Origin: Semisulcospira habei
Taxonomy: Eukaryota; Mollusca; Gastropoda; Semisulcospiridae
Assembly: GCA_036245525.1 (NCBI GenBank)
Contig: BTPG01000006.1
Span: 67,388,708 to 67,452,707 of the forward strand
Direction of reading: 5' to 3'
DNA: 64,000 nucleotides
Position 1 is the first letter of the stretch; each line of letters starts with the position of its first letter. Below the pieces are notes generated by a model. The model did not search any database. It was not told the origin of the DNA and saw only the letters and a program-made list of their open reading frames with translations. The position numbers and the translations under genes were made by a program. Shown piece after piece: positions 53,507-63,240 of this stretch.

Positions 53507-53617
53507 GCCCCAGTGAGCGAAGGCCTTCAGGCTGACGTTGACCGCCGTTGGCCCGCGCACATTTGTGCGCGGGCCAACGGCGGCCGACGTCAGCCTGAAG
53601 GCCTTTGTTTATGGGGC
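53507..53617. mobile_element. GC-rich palindrome family F, copy 2
   Basis: GCCCCAGTGAGCGAAGGCCT ... AGGCCTTTGTTTATGGGGC with inner GGCCCGCGCACATTTGTGCG. Begins 33 bp past the splice donor of the eh1 exon. Confidence 0.87.
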
Positions 53618-53619
53618 TC

Positions 53620-53805
53620 AAGAAGATATGACTCGACCGTGTTTGTTCGGAAGAGGTGACAAAACAGTTTGGCGCCTAGTCAGTGGCGTTAAACCATTCT
53701 GGCACCACCCTTGAGCTTTTTTGATTAATCTGGCCTGTAGTGTAGACTGCAGAGGACGGCTTCAAACCTGGAAAGCCAACCTAGGGGCTAAGTGTGTCAG
53801 ACATG
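53620..53805. mobile_element. Hairpin MITE family A, degenerate copy
   Basis: AAACAGTTTGGCGCCTAGTC ... GGCGTTAAACCATTCTGGCA. Ends not clear. 53806-54280 shows nothing further. Confidence 0.65.
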
Positions 53806-54396
53806 TTACCGACAGCTGTCTTTTCTTGAATACAAATTGTTTATTATTATTAATTTAGAAACAAGCGGTCGCTGAAAACATTTGTTTACTACATGCTAGT
53901 TTAATAACGTATTGTTTTTTCATGTAGTTGTGTCATAATTACAAACATGTATGATCAAATAGCGATTAAACTGCATTATTCTGTTAGATCTCACTTTTAA
54001 AGTAATCCTTTGATGAAAATGCTGATCTTCCGTGAGTTAAAAAATAATAAAAAGAAGTGTAGTTCTGCATTCAAGAACAGTCTAATATTTTTGTCATCTT
54101 TTTGGAGACTGTTGTATTTATAAAACGTTGCTCTCTGTGTCAAATGCGAAACGTATTGTAATGATAGTAATAACCGAGTATCAGTCTGACAGGAAGTAAT
54201 ATACTGCACTGCCGATGTTTCAACTTTAAACATTTAATACAGTTACGTATAGAGACTGGCCCAAGTTGTTCGGATGATTATTTGAATCTGATTAAACGTT
54301 TGGTTGAAAAAAAAAGTTTTGCTTTTAAACGTATACACCTATTTTTAACAAGTGAGTGCCACTACAGCATTTTATTATCATTTATTTTTAATATGC

Positions 54397-54741
54397 TTAA
54401 CCCTTTCACTGCCAGTGGACGCATATTATGTTTCACTGCCAGTGGACGCATATTATGTTTCACTGCCAGTGGACGCATATTATGTTTCACTGCCAGTGGA
54501 CGCATATTATGTTTCACTGCCAGTGGACGCATATTATGTTTCACTGCCAGTGGACGCATATTATGTTTCTGAAATCTTTGTTAATCCAACGCCAAAAAGC
54601 CCCAGCCGTCCAAAGAACATGGATACAAAATGGTGTCAGCAAGAGGCATAGATCCTCATGAGCCCCCGCAACTGCTGGGGCTCATGAGGATCTATGCCTC
54701 TTGCAGCTGGATCGTGTTCAGTATTCCTGGGAAAAAGTTAA
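54397..54741. mobile_element. Hairpin MITE family B with 27-bp expansion
   Basis: TTAACCCTTTCACTGCCAGT left end and hairpin GCAAGAGGCATAGATCCTCA ... TGAGGATCTATGCCTCTTGC around 54673. Right boundary uncertain (a TTAA at 54738). The subterminal array is at 54404-54565. Confidence 0.83.
54404..54565. repeat. Six tandem copies of a 27-bp unit
   Basis: TTTCACTGCCAGTGGACGCA... repeated at 54404, 54431, 54458, 54485, 54512 and 54539 without visible change. Because 27 is a multiple of three, long open frames appear on both strands; they are artefacts. Confidence 0.96.
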
Positions 54742-55020
54742 TTCCTCAATTATTTGTTTCCCCAATCATCTTGTTCCATGTCGTATTGTCTGTAAATGAA
54801 TATAAATTTTGAGATCTTTTTAAAATAAAAAAAAGGCATGCTCTTGTCGAAACTTAGAGTGCTGGAACATAACAATCGACCTGTGGACCCCAAAACCACG
54901 TGAAAACATTCGCTGTCGGCAGATGTTACCCTTATTTATGAAAACTGGGGTCAAAGGGCGAATAAATAGGATAAGCACTGACACAAGCTTTATGCAGCCC
55001 TTGGGCTACCCCATTCCATC

Positions 55021-55093
55021 TACAGGAGGCATAGATTCTCATGTGCCCCTGCAGACAGCAGGCGCACATGAGAATTCTATGCCTCTTGTAGGC
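55021..55093. mobile_element. Family B hairpin, copy at 55.0 kb
   Basis: GGAGGCATAGATTCTCATGT ... CACATGAGAATTCTATGCCT. Variant ATGTG/CACAT paired on both arms. Flanks 54742-55020 are featureless. Confidence 0.82.
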
Positions 55094-55322
55094 GAGGATC
55101 GGTTTATGTTTTATCTCATTTTGGGGCCGCAGTGCGCACTATTTTGAGACTCGACATCCGACATTAGTTTCTAGGCTGAAGCAGGGTCCATTGTGTAACC
55201 TGAGAAACAACGAACGCGAAGACAAACACCGGTTGTTGTGTAAACTGTCTGAGTATTTTACTGGCACATAAAAATCAGATAAAGAAGTGTGGATGTAATC
55301 TTCAGGGTAAAAATGATCTGGG

Positions 55323-55485
55323 TTAACTCTTTTGGCCCCGAGTCCCTACATCAGGGGATGGCACCAAGCTAATCTGGCACTACCCTTGAATTATCATGGT
55401 CAATCCATCTCCTGCAACTGGTACACAGTCATTAGGTAACACCTCCAACATTTGAGAAATGGGACCTTGGGGCTAAAAGGGTTAA
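55323..55485. mobile_element. Hairpin MITE family A, copy 17 (left arm deleted)
   Basis: TTAACTCTTTTGGCCCCGAG ... GGGGCTAAAAGGGTTAA. The left arm is removed, joining the end directly to GGCACCAAGCTAATCTGGCA. Confidence 0.82.
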
Positions 55486-55821
55486 AATTCCTCAGCTTTT
55501 GTGCCTTGATTTGTGTACACACGTGGCCGGCATATGCATCCAGCGTGTGTCTTGTTCCTTTGGTTTTTATTATAGTGTCATACTTGAATACAGGATTTCA
55601 GCGCTACAAGCATGCTAATCGCGGAGTTTTTCAGCGCTCAAAATCGTCAAATCATAATCATCACCACGAACCGATTTATTAAAAAAAATGATACGTACTA
55701 TACTACTATTTTCAACGGTATAAGTGAATTTCTTGACATTCTTGAATTTAAATGAAATACGTTGGTATGCGCACGTTTTGAGGGTTGCCGGTTTTGTTTT
55801 TGTTCTGCTTTGTTTTTGCGT

Positions 55822-55878
55822 TGTTTGTTTGTTTGTTTGTTTGTTTGTTTGTTTGTTTGTTTGTTTGTTTGTTTGTTT
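55822..55878. repeat. (TTTG)n microsatellite
   Basis: About 14 TTTG units. Confidence 0.95.
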
Positions 55879-55955
55879 CAGTATTAAGGAAACAGTTGCC
55901 GTACTTAATTCCAGGGTGAGATAAAGGGGAAAGGAGGTGATTTGAGCTTGTCTGT

Positions 55956-56164
55956 TTAACCAATGTAGACCTGACACACTACAGCAGCAGACGTATCGAC
56001 CATGATAATTCAAGGGTAATGACAGATTAGCATGGCGCCCGGCACCAGGCTTCAAGCTAATCTGGCACTACCTTTGAATTATCGTGATTGATCCATACCC
56101 TGCAAGTGCCACATCGTCGTTAGATGACCCCTCCAAAGTGCGACCTTGGGGTTAAATGGGTTAA
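55956..56164. mobile_element. Hairpin MITE family A, copy 18
   Basis: TTAACCAATGTAGACCTGAC ... TTGGGGTTAAATGGGTTAA. Core partly unpaired. Confidence 0.8.
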
Positions 56165-56241
56165 GTATTTACATTTGTTTAATTCATCACAGCGATGACT
56201 TGACTTAGTAGTTCTGGGGACGACTAAAGAAACGTCAGCCG

Positions 56242-56328
56242 TTAACTCATTCGAGACGTGCCGCATCCGGATACTACGCGGCACAACTGAGCCGCGTATC
56301 CGAATGCAGCACGTTTGGAATGTGTTAA
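56242..56328. mobile_element. Hairpin MITE family E, copy 1
   Basis: TTAACTCATTCGAGACGTGC ... CACGTTTGGAATGTGTTAA. An 87-bp element, almost entirely hairpin. Confidence 0.82.
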
Positions 56329-57260
56329 GGAGACGGTCTTTAGGAAGGCTCTTAAACGCCTCCGGACAGAAAAGTCACCTGCTAGTTCTCGTCGCATATT
56401 CAGTTTCTTTTATCTCTGATGTTGAAAAATGTGGGACGCTTGCTGCTGTTGAGGTTGCTACATTGTCTGTGACTATTAATTGTCTAACGAAGTGGGCGCC
56501 TTTGAATGGGCAAGCCTGTTTTGTCTACGGTCTTGTCCAACCACCATTTCCCTCCCACACACTAACCGCCTTTGAACCCGACGACTAAGCTCTGAAAACC
56601 TCGAACCACTACTCAATTGCCGGGCCTTCTTCAGTCCACGACTGTTATCACAAATATTAGAGCCCTAAATCACAGAACTCAGACCCGCTTTCAACACCCG
56701 GTGACCCCCTCAGCCTAAGAAACGGAGATGGAAATAACGCAAGCAAGTTTGATAAATCTTCACGAGCTCCTTCAGAGTGTGCCCATGAGTATTAATGCTT
56801 TCTGGAATTGGACGTTATTCTCCCCACGACTCCCTTGACACAAAGGACGTAGGTGTAATTTGAAAATGCAACAGGCATAAATCCCCATGAGCTCCCGAGG
56901 CTGCGGGAGCGCATGAGGATCTACGTCTCTTACAGTCTTGTGGTGTTCGCTGGGGACTTGGAATCAGTTAAATCACTCTTCTTGAGTGCTTGTCGTTAAA
57001 ACCCCCACCCCTCCCCCTCTTTAGGGCACTTTTTGCGTCCCCAGCCGTGAGAGCGGGGAGAGCAGTTTGCTGAATTTAAGCCCCCCAATACTTTGACCAG
57101 ATTGTAAAACACCCGGACCTTGTGTTGGGCGAGTCCTCTGTGCTTGTCAACCCTTCGACCGTACAGTAAATTCGTCCCGGAAACACACGAGAAAGGCTGA
57201 AGAAACATTGGAGTTGTTTTAAAAGGTGTGGTCTAATTTTAGAAGGCTTATATATTTGTG
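56329..57260. other. No gene recognised; one family B hairpin
   Basis: 56329-56866 has a 94-codon open frame I cannot match. A family B hairpin lies at 56867-56940 (CAACAGGCATAAATCCCCAT ... TGAGGATCTACGTCTCTTAC). 56941-57260 shows nothing more. Confidence 0.55.
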
Positions 57261-57263
57261 TTC

Positions 57264-57563
57264 AGCGTCTGTGATTTGGACCTTACGGCCATTAAGAGCG
57301 GCGAAGTCTTTCCGATTTTAAGACTTTCAAACTTTCACAATTTAATTTAGCTCTATTGCACAGGATCATTTTAAGACATACTAAGAACATTTATACAGAA
57401 GATATTGCGAGCAATTCAGAAACCCTTTCTGGATGAGGCCGGCAAGAGGCATAGATCCTGATGACCCCCCGCATTAGCGGGGGCTCATCAGGATCTATTC
57501 CTCTTGCAGGTGGAGCAGGGTTCAACGGAGATCTGAACTGTTGAAACCAATTTGAAGGTCCAC
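57264..57563. repeat. Family C half-hairpin and family B hairpin in a duplicated block
   Basis: GTCTGTGATTTGGACCTTAC at 57267 (half of family C). Then AAGACATACTAAGAACAT at 57372, also found at 61203. Then the family B hairpin 57441-57512 with the paired variant CCTGATGA/TCATCAGG, followed by CGGAGATCTGAACTGTTGAA. The block from about 57430 to 57563 matches 59677-59810. Confidence 0.8.
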
Positions 57564-57584
57564 ATGAAGGTTCACATTCAAGTA

Positions 57585-58265
57585 CCGTTACGCATAAATC
57601 CGAAGACACATTTCAGCGCCATTTGTATTTGTTATGCCTTGTCGACACACCTAATAGCAGTTTGGACACGCAGCAAAAGCACACATGCGTAATTGCTCTT
57701 ATTTATTCTGCGCATCCGTTAGCGTGTCAATCTATTTTTTGCTGTTTCTCGTACAGAAAGCGTTGTATTGAAAGAACGGAGTGGAGTCATTGTCAGGTTA
57801 CTCGATATAAAGACGACGTGTGCTGAACTGGATTGTCCGAAATAGCTCAGGCGGTTAAACGTCGGAGCAGGAGAGCGAAGGGAATCGCCGGGTCGTGGGT
57901 TCGAATCCCGTCCCGGCCCCGGTAGCTGGACTCACAATTCAAGGGGGGGGGGGGGGACGGATTTGTTCAATAGCATGTCCGTTGAAAGGTCCTGGTAAAT
58001 CAAAGTGGCACAGTTGGAGTGCGCCTGAGTTGATCAGTGTTCAGGTCGTACTCCATAGGTAATAGATTTCCCTGTCCCCCATAACCCGCCCGTCAGGGCC
58101 GTCCATGATCACATCGGTGCTGTGGACGTTAAACCCGAACTAACGAACCTGGATTGTCCTGTGTCTAAATGAACCGTAGCTATACCTGTGTGCAGCGTTT
58201 CATAACCATCTGTTACAGAAGTGTATCCTTTAGCAGTTACGGCGGAAGTGGGCCTTTTAAGGTCG
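57585..58265. repeat. Segmental duplicate, copy 2, split by a SINE
   Basis: Matches 33160-33565 in order on both sides of the SINE at 57839-58148. Confidence 0.8.
57839..58148 (+). mobile_element. tRNA-derived SINE with 11-bp target-site duplication
   Basis: The head GAAATAGCTCAGGCGGTTAA (A-box) and GGTCGTGGGTTCGAATCCCG (B-box) form an internal pol III promoter. The tail ends GTGGACGTTAAACCCGAACT. It is flanked by CTGGATTGTCC at 57828-57838 and 58149-58159. The paralogous segment near 33450 lacks it. The head is not a plausible functional tRNA because the arms beyond the B box do not close. Confidence 0.88.
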
Positions 58266-58415
58266 CTTTAATGTGTTCGAAAATTGCAAGATTTATTTCA
58301 GTGCATTCACTACACAATAATTTTACGTCGATTTATAAATAAAGTCTCATAGAACTTTTGGACGCGGAGGATCATGGTGTTTGTAAAGTGTCTGACGTCA
58401 AGTCCATTATTGTGA

Positions 58416-58456
58416 ACAGCGAGATTTTCATTGAATTACAATGAAAATCTCGCTGT
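58416..58456. repeat. Perfect hairpin, 18-bp arms, 5-base loop
   Basis: ACAGCGAGATTTTCATTG / CAATGAAAATCTCGCTGT. A related half, GCGAGATTTTCGG, lies at 58680. Confidence 0.85.
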
Positions 58457-58830
58457 GTACAAAAACGTATTTGCTGTCTTTTTCCTTCACAGCGTAGATA
58501 TGATCTCTTCAGCATGTTCACGGCATGGACAGAGCCGTCGTAATGTTCAGTGCAATTAATCGAAAATGCTAAGTTAAGTTTTCTATGAATTATAGCAGTC
58601 TGTATCTCACAATCTGGCCAAACAAATGTCTGCAATGTTGCCCAACAACAGCAAAAGCCAGTATTCCGTTTTTGTGTAAAGCGAGATTTTCGGTTTATTG
58701 CTTTGAAAATCTGTCTTTTCTCCAAGTGGACAGACTGGCTTTTGTTATACTAGGGCAGAATGATAGTAATTGCAGTAAATGTTCACAGGCAGATCCGGGA
58801 CTAGCCGTGTGTGGCCAGTGTCATATGAGT

Positions 58831-58910
58831 TTAACTCATTCGAGACGTGCCGCCTCCGAATACGCGGCGTACGCCGCGTATCCGGAGGCGGCACATCTCG
58901 AAAGAGTTAA
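58831..58910. mobile_element. Hairpin MITE family E, copy 2
   Basis: An 80-bp element, TTAACTCATTCGAGACGTGC ... GCACATCTCGAAAGAGTTAA, paired almost to the ends around GGCGTACGCC. Confidence 0.88.
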
Positions 58911-58981
58911 CAAATTATGTAAACGCCATCGGTTGTAGGGGAGCGGATTTTCTAGAAACACTTTCCGATAAGAGTAAAACA

Positions 58982-59063
58982 TTAACCCCTTGACTGCTAT
59001 TGACGATACCGCTCGGCGTCTTTTTTCGCCGAACGGTATCGTCAGTAGCAGCCAAGATGTTAA
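58982..59063. mobile_element. Hairpin MITE family G
   Basis: An 82-bp element. TTAACCCCTTGACTGCTATT ... AGTAGCAGCCAAGATGTTAA with inner GACGATACCGCTCGGCG / CGCCGAACGGTATCGTC. Only copy seen here. Confidence 0.85.
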
Positions 59064-59342
59064 ATTTTGGTCAGACCAGGCGGAAAGGTCCAGCTCGTAT
59101 TACTAACGCAGTTATCAGTGTGTCTCTAAGATACTCAAGAATACTGTGACATTACAAATAGTTTCCCACAAAACCCACAGTGTAATTGAATCAGCAGATC
59201 CGGCATTCAGCGGGTTAAAATAGCCACCCGTCTGATATAACATCACAAGTAAACCTAATTCTTAAAATCTCGTCGCCACACAAGTGCAGTTTGTGAGTTA
59301 GGCCTCTTGATTAGGCTCAAACGCGTCAAAAATCCACATCTG

Positions 59343-59412
59343 CGACAAAAGGCGTAGATCCTCATGCGCCGCCGAAGCCTAGGGGCACCATAAGATCTAT
59401 TCTTCTTATTAA
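59343..59412. mobile_element. Family B hairpin remnant
   Basis: GACAAAAGGCGTAGATCCTC ... CATAAGATCTATTCTTCTTA; strongly decayed. 59064-59342 holds nothing. Confidence 0.6.
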
Positions 59413-59676
59413 GCCCATTTTCGTGCATTTTTTTCTCAGTGTGGGAGGGTCACAGGACGTGCGGTCTGCGGTAGAGGGACAAAATGGTAGATAATGGTAG
59501 TCAGCTCATTCAAGAAAGGATCAGCCGACAATCCTTGAGTTCCGCAAAATCAAGGAAACCCTTCAGATTTGTTAGCGGAGGGATCTTCTCTAGCATTGCT
59601 GTCTGATACGGCAATCTAACCCGGCTTTGATGAAATGCTAAATCGAACAGTCTTCTTCACGTGAGGAAACGGAGGT

Positions 59677-59810
59677 AAATGAGGCCGGCAAGAGGCATGG
59701 ATCCTGATGAGCCCCCGCATTCGCGGGGGCTCATCATGATCTATGCCTCTTGCAGGTGGAGCAGGGTTCAGCGGAGATTTGAACTGTTGAAACCAATTTG
59801 AAGGTCCACA
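59677..59810. repeat. Duplicated block with family B hairpin (partner at 57430-57563)
   Basis: GAGGCCGGCAAGAGGCATGG ... CGGAGATTTGAACTGTTGAA then CCAATTTGAAGGTCCACA. Sequence flanking the hairpin also matches, so the hairpin was copied with the block. Confidence 0.85.
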
Positions 59811-59931
59811 GCATTACCCTTGTTAAACGTCTTCACGGGGGCGACCAGATCGCTGCAATGATCACTGTCATGATAAGGTCAAAGGAAAACGGACACTTCT
59901 CTGTTGCCAATAGATCCAGCAGTAAGGATGC

Positions 59932-59997
59932 GCTAGTCTGTGATTTGGACCTTACGGATATAGTTCGCCAGGTCCAACGTCATAGATCAGCACACAG
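59932..59997. repeat. Hairpin family C, degenerate copy
   Basis: GCTAGTCTGTGATTTGGACC ... CCAGGTCCAACGTCATAGAT. A half copy, GTCTGGGATTTTGGACCTTA, follows at about 60636. Confidence 0.65.
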
Positions 59998-60091
59998 GGT
60001 GGGACTTACATCGCCACCAGGATGAGATAACTCGTCGCTGAAAAGGGTTGTTGGTATTTCCTCGCTATGCGATACTTTTCGCTTACATAAT

Positions 60092-60505
60092 AATAAATAA
60101 ATAATACCGTTATTATATAGGCGCTTTTCTCAATTTTTGGGCGAATCGACTCAAAGCGCCGCGAACTGAAATCCAACACGCACACTCACGTAACAGACAC
60201 GGATTTATGCCATTTAAGACAAATACAGTACAAGACAGACAGCTACTGAAGTTACAGAGATTTGTGATCGCTTGTATTTGAAATTTGTAAAGTGGACTGA
60301 AACCGGTACCAAAGTGTGGGGGTGGGGGGGGGGGGTGGGGGTTGGAAGAACCGCAGTACTCGGAGAAAGAACCCCCGACGGTCTGCCCGAATTAACGGTG
60401 ACACTTACCAGAGGAGAAAAGTCCGTCGCCGGAACCCGTTTTCGAACCTCGCACCTTTGGCATTGGTGGCAGGCGCCTTAACCACTGCGCCACGGACCGC
60501 CCCAT
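60092..60505 (-). mobile_element. SINE family S, full-length copy 2 with tRNA head
   Basis: On the minus strand: GGGGCGGTCCGTGGCGCAGT, a B-box GTGCGAGGTTCGAAAACGG, the body and a (TTA)n-type tail near 60092. Orientation and order match 41372-40975. Confidence 0.87.
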
Positions 60506-60986
60506 GGCGTAAAGGACACAATTTCATTATGCGTGTGCAAGAGGTACTTCCCTACAAGGTCTGCAAATGAAGGAGTCTAGCGTCTGAATTTAAATTCTAA
60601 TTGTAGAAGGCTTTCCGGTTTTTATTTGTGTGCTTGTCTGGGATTTTGGACCTTACGGGCTACAGCCACACCAGCACGCAGTTTCAAACCAAGTACACTT
60701 TCAGAGTGGTCTACTTTCTAGCGAGCTTTCATTGCTCAGATTCAACGGGTTCGCAATTTTGTCTCGCCTCAACTAATAAGACGTCACTGTCCATTTCACA
60801 ATCCATGCGCGTAGGCACACGTAACAGAGGTTTTCTGTTGCCCCATGTGCGCACCGAGGGAGGGGGAGCGGGGAGGGGGGAGAGGGGGGTGGACTCTCAT
60901 ATGCACAGAGAAAAAGAAGAGCAGAAAAATCTTTTATTTTACGACACTCAAACTTTAAAAATTGAAAGTTAGTCCTTGTGTTCAAC

Positions 60987-61201
60987 GTAAACTCATTCAA
61001 CTCCGACACTCCACGGCAAGACATGGATCGAGCGTGATAGTTCAAGGGTTGTGCCAGAATAGCTTGGCGCCCATAGGCGCCAAGCTATTTTGGCACAACC
61101 CTTGAACTATCACGCTCGATCTGTTTCCAGAAGTGTAATACAGTCTTCAGGGGGCCGACTTCAAAATTTGCGGATTTCGGTCATGGAGCAGAATGTGTTA
61201 A
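60987..61201. mobile_element. Hairpin MITE family A, copy 19
   Basis: GTAAACTCATTCAACTCCGA ... GGAGCAGAATGTGTTAA. Core well paired around loop 61072. Confidence 0.83.
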
Positions 61202-61258
61202 TGTAAGACATACTAAGAACATATATAAAAGGGATGTTGCGATCGAATAACCTTTTTC

Positions 61259-61906
61259 TGCCTGGAGTAGGGCTCAGCGGTAGATCCAGTTTTCCAGATA
61301 AAACCCAATGATCTAGTCAGCTCGGTTTACTGCCTGGAGTAGGGTTCAGCGGTAGATCCAGTTTTCCAGATAAAACCCAATGATCTAGTCAGCTCGGTTT
61401 ACTGCCTGGAGTAGGGTTCAGCGGTAGATCCAGTTTTCCAGATAAAACCCAATGATCTAGTCAGCTCGGTTTACTGCCTGGAGTAGGGTTCAGCGGTAGA
61501 TCCAGTTTTCCAGATAAAACCCAATGATCTAGTCAGCTCGGTTTACTGCCTGGAGTAGGGTTCAGCGGTAGATCCAGTTTTCCAGATAAAACCCAATGAT
61601 CTAATCAGCTCGGTTTACTGCCTGGAGTAGGGTTCAGCGGTAGATCCAGTTTTCCAGATAAAACCCAATGATCTAGTCAGCTCGGTTTACTGCCTGGAGT
61701 AGGGTTCAGCGGTAGATCCAGTTTTCCAGATAAAACCCAATGATCTAGTCAGCTCGGTTTACTGCCTGGAGTAGGGTTCAGCGGTAGATCCAGTTTTCCA
61801 GATAAAACCCAATGATCTAATCAGCTCGGTTTACTGCCTGGAGTAGGGTTCAGCGGTAGATCCAGTTTTCCAGATAAAACCCAATGATCTAATCAGCTCG
61901 GTTTTG
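61259..61906. repeat. Nine tandem copies of a 72-bp unit
   Basis: Units begin TGCCTGGAGTAGGGTTCAGC at 61259 and every 72 bp to 61835. Only a few single-base differences (GGGCTC in unit 1; CTAATC versus CTAGTC in units 5, 8 and 9). No palindromic repeats or unique spacers, so not CRISPR-like. The unit start resembles GGTGGAGCAGGGTTCAGCGG at 59755. Confidence 0.97.
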
Positions 61907-62024
61907 ATTGAAACTCAAAGCCTCATCTTCTCACGACATCAACTACGGAGCTTCCTTCGGCCTCTTTCGTGTTCAGGAGTTGTCGTCCTACGTTGACAAG
62001 TGTTAGTACAGATGTTTTAACCTC

Positions 62025-62229
62025 TTAACCGCCGGAAAAAGTGAACAGGATCCAGCTGCAAGAGGCATAGACCCTCATGAGCCCCGCAGTTGCGGGGGCT
62101 CCTGAAGATCTATGCCTCTCGCTAACATCACTTTGAATCCATGTTCCTGGGGCGGTTTGTTCTCTCCGCCGTTGAATTAATAAAGATTTCAGAAATACAG
62201 TATGCATCAACTGGCAGTTAATAGGTTAA
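62025..62229. mobile_element. Hairpin MITE family B, copy at 62.1 kb
   Basis: TTAACCGCCGGAAAAAGTGA ... CAACTGGCAGTTAATAGGTTAA. Full-length, hairpin AGAGGCATAGACCCTCATGA ... TGAAGATCTATGCCTCTCG. Confidence 0.85.
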
Positions 62230-62368
62230 TATAGAAAAAAATCCCCCTCCCCCCAAAAAAACCCAACCCAACAACAACAACAAAACACCTACCTGATCAA
62301 CCAAAATCATGATATAATCATCCATTGACGCCAGTAAACAGAGAACAAATTGTATTAGCGAACTACTT

Positions 62369-62574
62369 TTAAACTCATTCACCCCGACGGCCGTATTTCC
62401 CAAATTTTGGAGGCGTCATCTAACCAGTTGCATGAGATGGATCGACCATGATAATTCAAGGGCAGTGTCAGATTTGCTTGGCGCTGACAGGCCTAATCTC
62501 TAATCTGGCACTACCCTTGAATTGTCATGCTTGACCCATCTCCTGCTGTAGTGCGTCAGGGCTGATTGAGTTAA
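62369..62574. mobile_element. Hairpin MITE family A, copy 20
   Basis: TTAAACTCATTCACCCCGAC ... GGGCTGATTGAGTTAA, with a rearranged loop (GGCGCTGACAGGCCTAATCT). 62575-63080 has no further recognisable feature. Confidence 0.82.
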
Positions 62575-63081
62575 GGGCGTTAAACAAATCATGATAAAAC
62601 TGCTCATTGACCTCAGTAAACAGAGAAATTTTATTAGCGAACTATTTTTTTTAAAAGCGTAAACAAGTCTGAAGGTGTGTAAAAAAAAAGGTTGCATTGT
62701 TCGCGAAAAAGTCTTTGTCTGAACGTGTAACCTTTCCAGCATAAGCCACTTTATCCGCGTTACCAGACAACCCGAGAGACCTTAATGACCATGGTGCACT
62801 TCTCAGAGAAAAGATTTATCGCAAAAACTTTAACGTGGATGGGATCAGGAATGCCGGAACAAGAGCACTTGAGAACAATCTTTTTGTGATAATAATTTCT
62901 GTGATAATTTGCTGGGGAACTCGAGCTTCTGTCCACTAAATCCTGATCTGGCTGAAGATCTTGGTATATGTCGCCGACGAAAGGGAAGTCGGGCTGGGAA
63001 AAAACAGTCCACTCTAAGGCTCATCGACATTGTCGTAAACTTACCTTGGTGACTATCTCCGTTCAGTTCAACTTCTTTTGT

Positions 63082-63240
63082 TTAACCCATTTCCTGTCAC
63101 CGAATGCTTATTTGATTTTGTTTCTGAAATCTTTATTCACTCAACAACCAAAAGCCACAGCCCTCCACTGAATACGGATACAATTGGTCTCAACAAGAGG
63201 CATAGGCATCTATGTCTCTTGCAGATAGATCGCGTTTATT
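63082..63240. mobile_element. Hairpin MITE family B, copy with collapsed loop
   Basis: TTAACCCATTTCCTGTCACC, then ACAAGAGGCATAGGCATCTA TGTCTCTTGCAG: most of both arms is deleted. Confidence 0.75.

Noticed and set aside
54282..54651. About 100-codon frames with a 9-residue repeat
   Set aside because: They arise from the 27-bp tandem array inside a MITE; open on both strands.
57839..57925. Possible tRNA gene
   Set aside because: A and B boxes are present, but the cloverleaf does not close and a 220-bp body with a target-site duplication follows. It is a SINE head.
61259..61906. CRISPR-like regular array
   Set aside because: Units are contiguous with no spacers, and the genome is eukaryotic. 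It is a satellite.
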